A DNA stretch of 24,334 nt from Desulfobulbaceae bacterium (GCA_030599175.1 JAUVON010000005.1:1-24334); one strand, 5' to 3'. Counted from the stretch's first letter, positions 1 to 8,926 are shown. Notes: generated by a model not told the origin, from the letters alone. Made by a program: numbers and translations.

Positions 1-458
1 AGTCTTCTCTCCATGAGATGAGACACTTTACCGGTATCGGTACAGTACCCCAGGGACAGTTTATCGTTTCCAATGACAAAACCGACAGGGTCAGCAGTAT
101 CATGGGATATCCGAAATGATCGTATTGTGAGATCTTGAAATTCAACACGATCCCCCGTCTCAAACTCGAGATGCTGAAACAATCTCCCGAGACGCTTCTC
201 CCCTGCCTTAAATGTACCTGGATTTGCAAAGACTGGAATGCTGCACCGCCTGGAGACGACCCCGACCCCGCTTATATGATCATTGTGCTCATGGGTAACA
301 CAGATTGCTTTGACATGGGAAAGGTCACGCTCGATAAAGCGCAGCCGCTTTGCCAGTTCTTTGCCGGAAAATCCGCCATCAATGAGAATGCCCGTTTTCC
401 CACTTTCTATATAGACGGAATTACCGCGGCTGCCACTACCTAATACTGAGAATCGCAT
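1..458 (-). CDS. MBL-fold metallo-hydrolase, WalJ/YycJ type (partial, C-terminus off the window)
   Basis: Reading the minus strand from the ATG at 456-458 gives 152 codons without a stop, running off the left edge. The product starts MRFSVLGSGSRGNS, typical of the YycJ/WalJ branch of metallo-beta-lactamase-fold hydrolases. The metal-binding motif THEHNDH lies at residues 55-61 (H56, H58, D60, H61). A later histidine, H119 in ISHDTADP, and the YCTDTG segment (D141) fit the remaining metal ligands. Family members are proposed single- or double-strand-specific exonucleases; a nuclease role here is inference. The gene begins 4 bases after the dut stop, so it is probably co-transcribed with dut and translationally coupled. 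No strong ribosome binding site is visible; GGAC lies near the start. The MBL assignment is firm, the precise substrate is not. Confidence 0.85.
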   Translation of the reverse strand, partial: MRFSVLGSGSRGNSVYIESGKTGILIDGGFSGKELAKRLRFIERDLSHVKAICVTHEHNDHISGVGVVSRRCSIPVFANPGTFKAGEKRLGRLFQHLEFETGDRVEFQDLTIRSFRISHDTADPVGFVIGNDKLSLGYCTDTGKVSHLMERR

Positions 459-462
459 TTTA

Positions 463-918
463 TCATAGTCCGGTATGACCAAAGCCGCCGGCTCCTCTAT
501 CTGTCGTCTCCAACTCACTCACAATATCGAATCGTGCTCTTACTACAGGTGCAAGTACTAGCTGAGCAATGCGATCACCCCTTCTTACCTTGAATGCAGC
601 TTTGCCTAGATTTATTAAAGCTATCTTCACCTCCCCACGATAATCCTCATCAATTGTACCAGGACTGTTAACTATAGTAACTCCATGTTTTACAGCAAGA
701 CCACTCCGCGGACGTACCTGCAGTTCATACCCTTCCGGCAGTGCAACAGCAAAACCGGTCGGCAGCAGTACAATTTCTCCCGGATCGATACTCAAGGTCA
801 TTTGTACAGCGGCCTCTACATCCATACCTGCTGCTCCCACAGTCTCATATTGCGGAAGATTCAAATCCTGTTTATCTTTTGAAGAAAGCCAACAAAGCTT
901 TATGCGTTTTTCTACCAT
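463..918 (-). CDS. dut: dUTP diphosphatase (dUTPase)
   Basis: Hydrolyses dUTP to dUMP and diphosphate, keeping uracil out of DNA and supplying dUMP for thymidylate synthesis; trimeric cytoplasmic enzyme. All five trimeric-dUTPase motifs can be read: AAGMDV (motif 1), [10 protein letters not shown] (2), [11 protein letters not shown] with the catalytic Asp region (3), [10 protein letters not shown] (4) and the glycine-rich GAGGFGHTG tail (5), where the common STG is HTG. The open frame extends back to 1011, but that extension reads through the pnp terminator hairpin (972-1008) and has no family match. The ATG at 916-918 gives 151 aa, the normal family length, so I prefer it. No clear Shine-Dalgarno sequence precedes it. 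The gene lies downstream of pnp and 4 bases before the MBL-fold gene. Confidence 0.93.
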   Translation of the reverse strand: MVEKRIKLCWLSSKDKQDLNLPQYETVGAAGMDVEAAVQMTLSIDPGEIVLLPTGFAVALPEGYELQVRPRSGLAVKHGVTIVNSPGTIDEDYRGEVKIALINLGKAAFKVRRGDRIAQLVLAPVVRARFDIVSELETTDRGAGGFGHTGL

Positions 919-971
919 AATGAGACAACTATTATTTCTCAAACAGTTGAGATCACGATCATAAAGGTAAC

Positions 972-1008
972 AAAAAAGCCGACTCCTTATAAAAGGGCCG
1001 GCTTTTTT
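972..1008 (-). terminator. Intrinsic terminator after pnp
   Basis: A run of six A then GCCG (972-981) is complementary to CGGC plus six T (999-1008), with further CCTT/AAGG pairing inside. On the minus strand this is a GC stem followed by a T-tract, 25 bases past the pnp stop. A-tract and T-tract are symmetric, so it could work in both directions. It separates pnp from dut, implying that dut has its own promoter or depends on read-through. Confidence 0.8.
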
Positions 1009-1032
1009 CATCAGGCAACATCCAGAATAAAA

Positions 1033-3111
1033 TTATTTCTCAATCAAAGCCTTACGACTCAAACGAATGCGACCGCGGTTGTCAACATCAAGCACCTTGA
1101 CTTCCATGATGTCACCTTCACTCACCACATCAGTCACCTTGCCAACTCTTTCATGGGCAAGTTCAGAAATATGAACGAGACCATCCGTACCTGGAAGAAT
1201 TTCCACAAAGGCGCCAAAATCTTTTATTGTCTTTACAGTACCTTTATAAACTCCACCAACTTCAGCCTCTGCGGTAATAGCTTTTACCTTTTCAACAAGA
1301 GCATCGGCCAGGTCACCATTTAAGGCAAACATTTTTACCAGTCCGGAATCATCCACCTCGATTTTAGCATCAAATTCGGCAGACAATTCTTTGATGATTT
1401 TCCCTCCTGGTCCAATGATATCGCGTATTTTATCCTGGCTGATCTTATGAACAATATACTTCGGAGCATGGTCAACAACCCCATCACGAGCTTTGGCGAT
1501 CCCTTTTTCCATTTCAGAGAGGATATGCATACGCCCCTCTTTTGCCTGGGAGAGTGCACTGCCCATAATCTGACGATCAACGCCATCAATTTTAATGTCC
1601 ATTTGCAGTGATGTTATGCCATCACAGGTACCAACTACTTTAAAATCCATATCTCCCAGATGATCTTCATCGCCTAGAATATCTGATAAAATAACAATCT
1701 TCTCACCTTCTTTGATCAGTCCCATGGCAATACCGGAAACAGGCCGCTTTATCGGTACACCGGCATCCATCATAGCCATACTCCCGCCACACACCGTTGC
1801 CATGGAGGAAGAACCGTTAGATTCAAGGATCTCTGAAACGACTCTGATAGAATAAGGGAACTCCTCCTCAGATGGTAACACAGCTTCCAGCCCCCGTGCA
1901 GCCAGAGTGCCATGGCCAATATCACGACGGGAGGGACCTCTAAGAAAGCGCGCTTCTCCGACACAATACGGAGGAAAGTTATAGTGGAGCATGAACCTTC
2001 TCAGCTCCTCACCATTTAAAGTTTCTACACGCTGCTTATCGCGTTCACTGCCCAGGGTGGCGGTGACCAGAGCCTGTGTCTCCCCCCGGGTAAAAAGAGC
2101 GGAACCATGGGTTCGGGGTAAATATTCGGCCTCGCAGGAGATGTCACGAATTTCATCAAATTTACGCCCGCCAATTCGAATTTCACTATCGGCAATTTTA
2201 TTCCGCATAAATGATTTTTTATACGATGACAGGAGATCTTTGATACTGTTTGTCTGCTCGCCTGTTTCATCCAACTCAGCAAGAACAGAAGCTTTCAGCT
2301 CGTCGTAAACCTTTCCACGTTCCATTTTATCGGAAGTGTTAAAGACTTTTTCCATACCTGAAGCAGCTACTTTACGAACCTGTTCCAGAAGTTCCTCGTC
2401 AATGACAGGAGCTTCAACTTCACGTTTTTGTTTACCTACAGATTTCTGTAACTCGTCCTGCAGGTCGATCAATGGCTGCAACTGCTCAAAAGCAAAGAAG
2501 ATACCGGAAAGTACTTCATCTTCACTCAACTCATCCGCCTTACCTTCTACCATTACAACCGCCTGACGAGTACAGGCAACAATAATATCCATTGAGGATT
2601 TCTTCAGTTCTGAAACAGTTGGGTTCAGAACGTACTCGCCATCGATGCATCCCACACGACCACCGGCTACCGGGCCGTTAAAGGGTACATCAGATATAGT
2701 CAGGGCACATGATGCTCCGGTCAAAGCAAGAACATCTGGTAAATTTTCCTGATCTGCAGAAAGAACGGTAGCAATAACCTGTGTTTCGGAACAATATCCG
2801 TCAGGGAATAGTGGCCGAAGAGGGCGATCAGTAATTCGGCAGGTCAACACTTCATTATCACTGGGTCGACCTATTTCCCGCCTGAAATAGTTTCCTGGAA
2901 TCCTACCCACTGAAGCGAGTTTTTCCTGATATTCAATTGTAAGAGGTAAAAAACCGAGTTCAGGTTTACTCTCTTTTGCACCTACAGCTGTAACGAGTAC
3001 TACAGTGTCTTCACACCTGATCACAACCGATCCAGATGCCTGTTTGGCAATTTTACCGGTTTCGATGGAAATCGTTTTTCCATCTATTTCAGCTTCAACT
3101 TTATTAAACAT
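1033..3111 (-). CDS. pnp: Polyribonucleotide nucleotidyltransferase (PNPase)
   Basis: Phosphorolytic 3'-5' exoribonuclease, and reverse polymerase, acting as a homotrimer in mRNA decay and RNA quality control. At 692 aa it has the usual family length. Two RNase PH-like cores are joined by an alpha-helical linker (about residues 210-320). The second core carries the phosphate/metal region GDEDHLGDMDFKV. A KH domain (IIGPGGKIIKEL) and an S1 domain (GTVKTIKDFGAFVEI to GRIRLSRKA) follow, and the protein ends just after S1 without the long acidic tail seen in some species. The ATG at 3111 is preceded by GGAGA at good spacing. It lies downstream of rpsO, the conserved rpsO-pnp order, but an intrinsic terminator and a long palindrome separate them. 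In enterobacteria PNPase represses itself through an RNase III-cut leader hairpin; the leader structure here invites the same idea. Confidence 0.97.
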   Translation of the reverse strand: MFNKVEAEIDGKTISIETGKIAKQASGSVVIRCEDTVVLVTAVGAKESKPELGFLPLTIEYQEKLASVGRIPGNYFRREIGRPSDNEVLTCRITDRPLRPLFPDGYCSETQVIATVLSADQENLPDVLALTGASCALTISDVPFNGPVAGGRVGCIDGEYVLNPTVSELKKSSMDIIVACTRQAVVMVEGKADELSEDEVLSGIFFAFEQLQPLIDLQDELQKSVGKQKREVEAPVIDEELLEQVRKVAASGMEKVFNTSDKMERGKVYDELKASVLAELDETGEQTNSIKDLLSSYKKSFMRNKIADSEIRIGGRKFDEIRDISCEAEYLPRTHGSALFTRGETQALVTATLGSERDKQRVETLNGEELRRFMLHYNFPPYCVGEARFLRGPSRRDIGHGTLAARGLEAVLPSEEEFPYSIRVVSEILESNGSSSMATVCGGSMAMMDAGVPIKRPVSGIAMGLIKEGEKIVILSDILGDEDHLGDMDFKVVGTCDGITSLQMDIKIDGVDRQIMGSALSQAKEGRMHILSEMEKGIAKARDGVVDHAPKYIVHKISQDKIRDIIGPGGKIIKELSAEFDAKIEVDDSGLVKMFALNGDLADALVEKVKAITAEAEVGGVYKGTVKTIKDFGAFVEILPGTDGLVHISELAHERVGKVTDVVSEGDIMEVKVLDVDNRGRIRLSRKALIEK

Positions 3112-3143
3112 ATTTTCTCCAAATGTTTAGCATCGGGAAAAGC

Positions 3144-3225
3144 CTAGGAGCCTGTCTGAGAATGTCTTCTTTTTCTCAATTCCTTGATTCGAGAAAACAA
3201 TGACTATCCTCGGACAACCTCCTAG
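3144..3225. repeat. 82-base imperfect palindrome in the rpsO-pnp gap (pnp leader hairpin or small palindromic element)
   Basis: The ends CTAGGAG (3144-3150) and CTCCTAG (3219-3225) are perfect inverted repeats. Moving inward, TGTCTG pairs with CGGACA (one G-U), and TTTTCTC (3171-3177) pairs with GAGAAAA (3191-3197) around a short loop. With a few one-base offsets, nearly the whole of each ~38-base arm aligns with the other. It would form a long rod-like hairpin in the pnp 5' untranslated region, about 33 bases before the pnp start. There is no T-tract, so it is not an intrinsic terminator. It could be an RNase III substrate for PNPase autoregulation or a MITE/REP-like insertion. Confidence 0.7.
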
Positions 3226-3290
3226 CGCCACATTAACTGACCGGATTATCCACCAGCCCCGTATGCTCTTTTTATGGACTTCCTTAAATA

Positions 3291-3333
3291 ATAAAAACCT
3301 CAAGCAGTTTTTCCCCTTCGGGACTGCTTGAGG
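3291..3333 (-). terminator. Intrinsic terminator after rpsO
   Basis: CCTCAAGCAGT (3298-3308) and ACTGCTTGAGG (3323-3333) are perfect 11-base inverted repeats. An inner CCC/GGG pairing is capped by CTTC. On the minus strand the hairpin is followed by TTTTTATT. It starts about 55 bases after the rpsO stop and should end or reduce transcription before pnp. Confidence 0.9.
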
Positions 3334-3387
3334 TAATCGTTTACACTCTACCTGAGACAACCCACACGATAGGGTCGGCAATAGCAA

Positions 3388-3657
3388 TTATTTACGGAGC
3401 CCAAGTTCCTTCAGTATCGTTCGATACTTGTTAACATCTTTTTTCTTCAGATAATCAAGCAGACTGCGACGCTGACCTACTAGTTTTAGAAGTCCCTGCC
3501 TTGAATGATGATCTTTTTTATGAACTTTAAAGTGCTCGGTAAGGTACATAATACGATCTGTAAGAAGAGCAATCTGTACCTCTGATGATCCTGTATCGGA
3601 TCCATGAGTTTTAAATTTCTCAATTATTTCATTTTTTCTTACCGCTGACTGTGCCAC
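3388..3657 (-). CDS. rpsO: 30S ribosomal protein S15
   Basis: Binds the central domain of 16S rRNA early in 30S assembly and contributes to an intersubunit bridge. At 89 aa it has the usual S15 length. It carries the family signature: [15 protein letters not shown] near residue 21, [19 protein letters not shown], then [15 protein letters not shown] and the C-terminal [12 protein letters not shown]. Translation starts at GTG (3655-3657), preceded by a strong CAGGAGG site. It sits between truB and pnp, the conserved bacterial order. S15 often represses its own mRNA through leader RNA structures; a hairpin at 3834-3868 lies upstream, but whether it is in the rpsO transcript is unknown. Confidence 0.98.
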   Translation of the reverse strand: MAQSAVRKNEIIEKFKTHGSDTGSSEVQIALLTDRIMYLTEHFKVHKKDHHSRQGLLKLVGQRRSLLDYLKKKDVNKYRTILKELGLRK

Positions 3658-3740
3658 GACAATCCTCCTGAAACATTATACTATTAGATATTTACATGTA
3701 TAAGACTGATGATGTCGTAAAATTTTTACTTGACCATCCA

Positions 3741-3768
3741 ATAATTTGACCTTTTAAAAGTTTGTCAA
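3741..3768 (-). promoter_or_regulatory. Possible rpsO promoter
   Basis: On the minus strand a perfect -35 TTGACA (3768-3763) is followed after 16 bases by AATTAT (3746-3741), which matches the -10 consensus at four of six positions. The site overlaps a partial inverted repeat TTGACC/GGTCAA (3746-3751 and 3769-3774), which could be an operator or chance. It would give an 80-base leader before the rpsO GTG. Confidence 0.35.
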
Positions 3769-3833
3769 GGTCAAACAGAGTATTAAAATCTTATTCAGTT
3801 CTTATTACGAAACAACTCTCCATTACAACATCA

Positions 3834-3868
3834 GGTTTACAGGACTAGGTGGCGTACCTCTGCAAACC
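3834..3868. other. Unassigned hairpin between truB and rpsO
   Basis: GGTTTACAG (3834-3842) pairs with CTGCAAACC (3860-3868) with one mismatch, and an inner AGGT (3847-3850) pairs with ACCT (3856-3859). No T-tract follows on either strand, so it is not a standard intrinsic terminator. It could help processing at the truB 3' end or lie in an rpsO leader if transcription reads through. Confidence 0.45.
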
Positions 3869-3926
3869 GGGTTAGATACTTTTTATACTTCTTTCTTTAC
3901 ACTATTACACTATCCAACTCGTTAGA

Positions 3927-4679
3927 TTATTGCAATAGTTTACATACTTCTTCCACAGTGAACATCTTCTTCAGAAACCTCTCCTTCGCGTCACCAGCAC
4001 TAAAATCATCCATTGTCAGACTGTTCTCAATGGAAAAACATCCACTTTTGGTCCGGCGCAACGCTGTAAGGTGGGCACCACACTTTAAATCTTCTCCGAT
4101 ATCTGCTGCAACTGTTCGGATATATGTGCCTTTGCTGCATACAATCCTCAGCCTCAATTCTGCTTCTTCTCCTGAAAGATCGTGATTACCATCGATGCGT
4201 TCAAGAAGAGAAATATCAATTTTTCGAGGTTCTTTTTTAACCTCTATTCCGCGACGGGCATAATAGTACAGAGGCCTGCCCTTGTGCTTTAAAGCTGAAT
4301 ACTGTGGTGGCACCTGCAACTGCAAACCCCTGAACCGCCCGAGACATTCTTCAATCTCCCCTTCAGATAATCTGCCCACACTCCTTCGATTGACAATCTC
4401 ACCCTCCGTATCAAATGTCTCCGTTGTAATACCGAGGCACAGAGTGGCAAAATATTCTTTTTTCCCTTCCATAAAACGGGAAATAAGTTTTGTTGCAGGC
4501 CGCCCTGCACAAACTATAAGCAGTCCTGTAGCGAACGGATCAAGTGTACCTGCATGACCAACTTTTTTAATGCCTAAAATACGCCGAACCCTGCTGACAA
4601 TTGAAAATGAGGTTAGACCAACAGGCTTGTCCACCAGGAAGACTCCAGCTTGAAACTCAACTCCAGGGTCTTTACTCAT
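3927..4679 (-). CDS. truB: tRNA pseudouridine(55) synthase TruB
   Basis: Converts U55 in the T-loop of tRNAs to pseudouridine. The N-terminal FLVDKPVGLTSF and the catalytic segment GHAGTLDPFATGLL, whose Asp is the nucleophile, are unmistakable. Downstream are the substrate-binding KEYFATLCLGITTETFD, the Tyr-containing QVPPQYSALKHKGRPLY and the CSKGTYIRTVAADIG segments. I place the start at the ATG at 4677-4679 (250 aa), with AAGAGA about 8 bases upstream. The open frame can also begin at a TTG at 4700 (257 aa), and both starts precede the conserved region. It follows nrnA by a few tens of bases and belongs to the rimP-to-truB run. No T-tract terminator was found after it. Confidence 0.95.
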   Translation of the reverse strand: MSKDPGVEFQAGVFLVDKPVGLTSFSIVSRVRRILGIKKVGHAGTLDPFATGLLIVCAGRPATKLISRFMEGKKEYFATLCLGITTETFDTEGEIVNRRSVGRLSEGEIEECLGRFRGLQLQVPPQYSALKHKGRPLYYYARRGIEVKKEPRKIDISLLERIDGNHDLSGEEAELRLRIVCSKGTYIRTVAADIGEDLKCGAHLTALRRTKSGCFSIENSLTMDDFSAGDAKERFLKKMFTVEEVCKLLQ

Positions 4680-4721
4680 CAAAGTATCTCTTTGAGACAA
4701 TGACAGTTTGAACCGCCATCC

Positions 4722-5732
4722 TCACTTCCTTTTGTTCAAAGCTCTACTTATTTCTTCTCTCAGCTGTGAATAAACCTTTTCAATGGTCGTTTGCAGAGCC
4801 CGGAAACCGGCAGCATTTCTATGACCGCCACCACCAAACAGTTTGGCAATAGCGGCAACATCAAATTCCCCCTTTGCGCGAAGACTGACAGATACCTGTC
4901 CGTTCGCCCCTTCTTTGACGAAAGCAGCGACCCTGACAGAGCGAAGCGAACGCGGATAGTCTACCAGCCCTTCAACATCATGCATCGTCGTCCCACTCTC
5001 TTCGAGCATCTGCTGTGTTACATGCATAAAGGCGACCTGCTCTGATTCCAGGAGTGTTATGGTGGCCAGAACAAACTCCATAAGCTTGAGTCGCTCGCGG
5101 CTGTAATTGTCATATAACTGTCCACAAACCTCTTGAGGGAGTACTCCCTTTTCTATCAATTCAGCAGCTATATGAAGAGTTCTCGCCCCGGTACATTCAT
5201 ATCTGAATGATCCTGTATCAGTACAGATTGCAACATAGAGGTTATATGCAGCCTTGAAATTTATATCTGCCCCAAGGGCTGTTCCAAGCTCATACACCAT
5301 CTCTCCTGTAGAAGAACCGTGGGAATCAACCCACCTCAATGTACCAAAATTCCTATGGGACAGATGATGGTCAATCACTATAAATGGAGAGATTCTCAAA
5401 AAATCTTCTTTATATTTTCCCAGTCTGTACTCATCGCCGCAATCCAGTGCAATTGCCATAACATCTGGTTCGGCAACATCAACAAACTCTCTTAACTCCT
5501 CGAAACTGCAATTAGCCCGTTCACAGCCAGGAAGGAAATCGTATAAGTGGGAAACCGGTTCCTCAACAAAACAAAAAACATTTTTCCCTAAATTTTCCAG
5601 AAGTTCAGCGAACCCAAACAGAGACCCTAAAGCATCTCCATCCGGATGAACATGGGTTAGTAATACAACATTCCCTTTTTCCGCAATGGTCTGAACCAGC
5701 TCTTCAGGAATCATCCCCGGCTTTTCTATCAT
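4722..5732 (-). CDS. nrnA: DHH/DHHA1 phosphoesterase, oligoribonuclease NrnA-like
   Basis: Family members degrade short RNA oligonucleotides (nanoRNA) and in some species dephosphorylate pAp to AMP. The DHH domain shows motif I as THVHPDGDALGS (about residues 26-37), the second Asp motif in ALDCGDEYRLG, and the DHH box VIDHHLSHRNFG. The C-terminal DHHA1 domain ends with GGGGHRNAAGF. The length, 336 aa, is normal. I chose the ATG at 5730-5732, with AGGAA about 8 bases upstream. A TTG two codons earlier and an ATG six codons later are alternatives. The start lies inside the end of rbfA (29-base overlap), suggesting translational coupling. The rbfA-nrnA-truB order is common in bacteria and supports the NrnA call. 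Confidence 0.92.
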   Translation of the reverse strand: MIEKPGMIPEELVQTIAEKGNVVLLTHVHPDGDALGSLFGFAELLENLGKNVFCFVEEPVSHLYDFLPGCERANCSFEELREFVDVAEPDVMAIALDCGDEYRLGKYKEDFLRISPFIVIDHHLSHRNFGTLRWVDSHGSSTGEMVYELGTALGADINFKAAYNLYVAICTDTGSFRYECTGARTLHIAAELIEKGVLPQEVCGQLYDNYSRERLKLMEFVLATITLLESEQVAFMHVTQQMLEESGTTMHDVEGLVDYPRSLRSVRVAAFVKEGANGQVSVSLRAKGEFDVAAIAKLFGGGGHRNAAGFRALQTTIEKVYSQLREEISRALNKRK

Positions 5733-6123
5733 TAGCAATTTCCTGGAATAGAATATCTAGCTCTTCAACCTTTTCTGCAGTCTCATCATATCGAAACTGA
5801 AGAGCCGGCGTAAAACGCAAATTCAATGTCCTGGCAATATGACTTCGCATAAATCCTTTTGCCCTTTGCAACCCTTTTTCTGCCGACTTTGCACCTTTCC
5901 GGTTATCCAGGACAGTAAAAAAGATACGCGCAATACGCAAATCGTCAGTTACCTCTACTCTGGAGATATTTACAGCCTGCAACTCGGGATCCCTCACCTT
6001 ACTGACCAGCAGGGTGGCAAGTTCAACACGAATCGCATCTGCAACCTTTGCCGACCTCTTTCTCTCTTTTTTTCCGCCAAGGCCTATGGAGTCTAACGTC
6101 TGTTTAGGATCCCAGATTGTCAC
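5704..6123 (-). CDS. rbfA: 30S ribosome-binding factor RbfA
   Basis: Assists late maturation of the 16S 5' region and 30S subunit and supports growth in the cold. The KH-like core can be read: RVELATLLVSKVRDPEL, then VNISRVEVTDDLRIARIFF and LRFTPALQFRYDETAEK. The frame is open from a GTG at 6153 (149 aa), just after the infB stop. A GTG at 6121-6123 is preceded by AAGGGG at about 7-base spacing, whereas the first has no usable site at correct spacing, so I prefer the shorter 139-aa form; the extra residues are not conserved in the family. It lies between infB and nrnA, a classic order, and its tail overlaps the nrnA start. Confidence 0.93.
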   Translation of the reverse strand: MTIWDPKQTLDSIGLGGKKERKRSAKVADAIRVELATLLVSKVRDPELQAVNISRVEVTDDLRIARIFFTVLDNRKGAKSAEKGLQRAKGFMRSHIARTLNLRFTPALQFRYDETAEKVEELDILFQEIANDRKAGDDS

Positions 6124-6155
6124 AACTTTCCCCTTCTCTATAGTTCTTATCACTC

Positions 6156-8831
6156 CTAGAGAGTAGCCTCAACCTCAACCATCACATACGCTTCAAGGTT
6201 ATCTCCAACTTTGATATCATTGAATTTTTCAACGCCAATACCACATTCATAGCCGGAAACCACCTCTTTGACATCATCTTTAAATCTTCTTAAAGACTCA
6301 ATTTTTCCTGTATATATAACCACACCGTCACGTAGTACACGTACCCCGGCATTGCGCTGAATTTTACCATCAACAACCGCGCAACCGGCAATAGTACCGA
6401 TCTTTGGAACATGGAAAGTTTCACGCACCTCGGCAAGGCCGATCACATCTTCCTCAAACGTCGGTTCAAGCATCCCCACCATGGCTTTACGGATGTCATC
6501 GAGGGCATGGTAAATGACATCATAGGAGCGCACATCAACGTTTTCTTTCTCTGCAAGTTCCTTGACCTTGACGTTCGGCCTGACATTAAAACCGATAATG
6601 ATCGCCTCTGAGGCAGAGGCCAGCAGAATATCCGACTCAGTTATCGTTCCTATACCTTCATGAAGTACCCTTACCTTGATTACCTTTGTTGAAAGCTCTT
6701 CTGCTGCCTTGGCAAAAGCCTCAAGGGTTCCCTGCACATCGGCTCTGAGCACAACCCTCAATTCGCGAACTTCTCCCTCACTCATCTGCTCAAAAAGCTT
6801 ATCCAGTGAGATCTTGGTATTTGCCCCCAACTCAGACTCTCTCACCTTGAGTGCTCTTACCTGGGAGACACTTTTCGCCATCTTTTCATCGGTTACAACA
6901 ATAAACTCATCACCTGCACTCGGTACACCGGTCAAACCCTGGATTTCAACAGGAATAGATGGACCGGCCTCCTGAATAGCTTTGCCGTTATAGTCAAGCA
7001 TGGCCCTGACCTTCCCACTGTATTGACCAACAACAAAATGCTCTCCTGTCCTGACAGTTCCATCCTGAATAAGAACAGTTGCCACAGATCCCCGTCCCTT
7101 ATGCAGCTGGGCCTCGACCACCCTGCCCCGGGCCTTTCTGTTAATATCCGCTTCAAGTTCAAGAATCTCTGCCTGAAGCTGAATCATCTCCATGAGCTCA
7201 TTTATACCAACATTCTGTTTTGCTGAGGTTTCACAGTACATCGTTTCGCCGCCCCACTCTTCAGGAGACAAATCTAACTCGGCAAGTTCACGTTTAACCC
7301 TATCGATATCAGCGTTGTCCTTGTCTATTTTATTGACAGCAACAATTATAGGCACATCTGCAGCCTGAGCATGACTTATCGCCTCACGGGTCTGATCCAT
7401 AACACCGTCATCCGCAGCGACGACCAGGATAACAATATCGGTTACCTGGGCCCCACGGGAACGCATCTCGGTAAAAGCAGCATGACCGGGTGTATCTACA
7501 AAGGTCACATCTCCGGCATTTGACCGTACATGATATGCACCAATATGTTGAGTAATACCTCCTGCTTCACCTTCCGCAACATCAGTTTTTCGAATTGCGT
7601 CAAGAATGGATGTTTTGCCGTGGTCTACATGGCCCATAACTGTAACAACTGGCGAACGCGGTTGTTTTTCACCGCCAGACTCCGATTCATCGAGCATCTG
7701 GACACCCAATTCTTCAGTAATACCCTGTTCAATCTCATAGCCGAAATCAGAAGCAATAATCGTCGCGGTGTCAGTATCAACGGTCTGATTGATAGTGGCC
7801 ATAACTCCAAGCCCCATCAGTTTGGCAATCACATCACTGGCCTTAACCTTCATCCGCTGCGCCAGATCCCCGATACTGATGGTATCGTACACTTTAAATC
7901 TTTTCTTGCTGGCCTTCATTTCCGAAGGAGGAGATACTGCTTTAGGCCCACGTCTGCCACCCTTCTTCCCTCGCTTACCTCCATATCCACCTTGATAATC
8001 ATTGGCAAAATGGGTGAATTTAACGTTCTTCTGTCCTTTTTTTCCACTTTTACGACGGACATCGCCTCTAGTGCTATCAGGCTGAGCACCCTTCTTACCT
8101 TTTTTCTTGCCACGCCCGGTCTCTTCTCGAACTGGAGCAGGCTCTTTGGCAACCGCAGCAACTCTTGGTTTTCTCTGTGGCGGTTTACCTCCTTTCTTCC
8201 GAGGACGGGATGGCACAACTTTCTCCTCAGGCAGTTCAATAGTTCCCACCACCCTGGCAACCCCTTTACGAACCACAGGCTTTTTCTCAACCTTCTCCTT
8301 CCCGACAGGCTTTTTCTCTTTTTCAGCTACCTGATCAGTCTCTTTTTCAACAGCTTCGGGTTCAGTGGGAGTGATCTCTTCACCCTTCTCTACCGGTTCC
8401 TCATCGAGGGCGACCGTAATCCCTTCTTCTGTAGTTTCAACTATCTTGTCTTCTTCTTTTGCAACAGACTCGGCAAGCTCCGGGCTCTCTTCTTCCTGAC
8501 CGGCTTTTACCTGAGCATCATCAACTGCAGTTGCATCAGCTTCAGTGTCAATTCCTTCAACCTCAGGAAGAACTTCCTCAACCTTTGGTTTTTTTATGGT
8601 CTTAGCCCTTCTTCGAATAACTGTTGATCCCGCTTTCCCGCTGATTCTCTTTTCAACAAGCTCAGTATCTGTGGATTTTAGAATAGTATCCCGGATCTTT
8701 TCAGCGGTTTCATCATCAACTGTAGAACTATGGCCCTTAATATCATATCCCTGTTCCAACAATTTATCGGCCAAGACCTTACTACTCATGCCAGCCTCTT
8801 TCGCCAGCTCATAAATCCTAATCCTGCTCAT
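6156..8831 (-). CDS. infB: Translation initiation factor IF-2
   Basis: GTPase that brings fMet-tRNA to the 30S P site and promotes subunit joining. At 891 aa it is a full-length bacterial IF-2. The first IF2_N domain occupies residues 1-52. A long charged linker follows, acidic first (Glu/Asp-rich to about 175) and then basic with KKG/RKKG runs (to about 310). A second IF2_N domain starts at [11 protein letters not shown]. In the G domain, G1 is GHVDHGKT at residues 400-407, followed by [20 protein letters not shown] and the SAK element. Domains II to IV close the protein. The ATG at 8831 has GGAG six bases upstream. It lies between rnpM and rbfA in the conserved nusA-infB cluster. The linker composition produces a long spurious open frame on the opposite strand. 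Confidence 0.98.
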   Translation of the reverse strand: MSRIRIYELAKEAGMSSKVLADKLLEQGYDIKGHSSTVDDETAEKIRDTILKSTDTELVEKRISGKAGSTVIRRRAKTIKKPKVEEVLPEVEGIDTEADATAVDDAQVKAGQEEESPELAESVAKEEDKIVETTEEGITVALDEEPVEKGEEITPTEPEAVEKETDQVAEKEKKPVGKEKVEKKPVVRKGVARVVGTIELPEEKVVPSRPRKKGGKPPQRKPRVAAVAKEPAPVREETGRGKKKGKKGAQPDSTRGDVRRKSGKKGQKNVKFTHFANDYQGGYGGKRGKKGGRRGPKAVSPPSEMKASKKRFKVYDTISIGDLAQRMKVKASDVIAKLMGLGVMATINQTVDTDTATIIASDFGYEIEQGITEELGVQMLDESESGGEKQPRSPVVTVMGHVDHGKTSILDAIRKTDVAEGEAGGITQHIGAYHVRSNAGDVTFVDTPGHAAFTEMRSRGAQVTDIVILVVAADDGVMDQTREAISHAQAADVPIIVAVNKIDKDNADIDRVKRELAELDLSPEEWGGETMYCETSAKQNVGINELMEMIQLQAEILELEADINRKARGRVVEAQLHKGRGSVATVLIQDGTVRTGEHFVVGQYSGKVRAMLDYNGKAIQEAGPSIPVEIQGLTGVPSAGDEFIVVTDEKMAKSVSQVRALKVRESELGANTKISLDKLFEQMSEGEVRELRVVLRADVQGTLEAFAKAAEELSTKVIKVRVLHEGIGTITESDILLASASEAIIIGFNVRPNVKVKELAEKENVDVRSYDVIYHALDDIRKAMVGMLEPTFEEDVIGLAEVRETFHVPKIGTIAGCAVVDGKIQRNAGVRVLRDGVVIYTGKIESLRRFKDDVKEVVSGYECGIGVEKFNDIKVGDNLEAYVMVEVEATL

Positions 8832-8926
8832 CCTTCACTCCCGTATTACATCTCAACAGTTGTTTCGCTCATCTACATCGATGGTGCCTGCATTACATCT
8901 TCAGATAAACTATTGTAATTCTCTTT

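Noticed and set aside
135..443. 102-codon plus-strand open frame at the left edge
   Set aside because: It is antisense to the MBL-fold hydrolase, whose HxHxDH motif and conserved N-terminus are clear on the minus strand.
951..960. GATCACGATC palindrome upstream of dut as an operator
   Set aside because: Ten bases, imperfect at the centre, single copy and no further support.
3127..3387. 86-codon minus-strand open frame between rpsO and pnp
   Set aside because: It translates the rpsO terminator and the 82-base palindrome; no family features and no ribosome binding site.
7530..8627. 365-codon open frame on the plus strand opposite infB
   Set aside because: It lies antisense to the charged linker and G-domain region of IF-2, shows no recognisable domain, and is explained by the biased codon composition of the linker.
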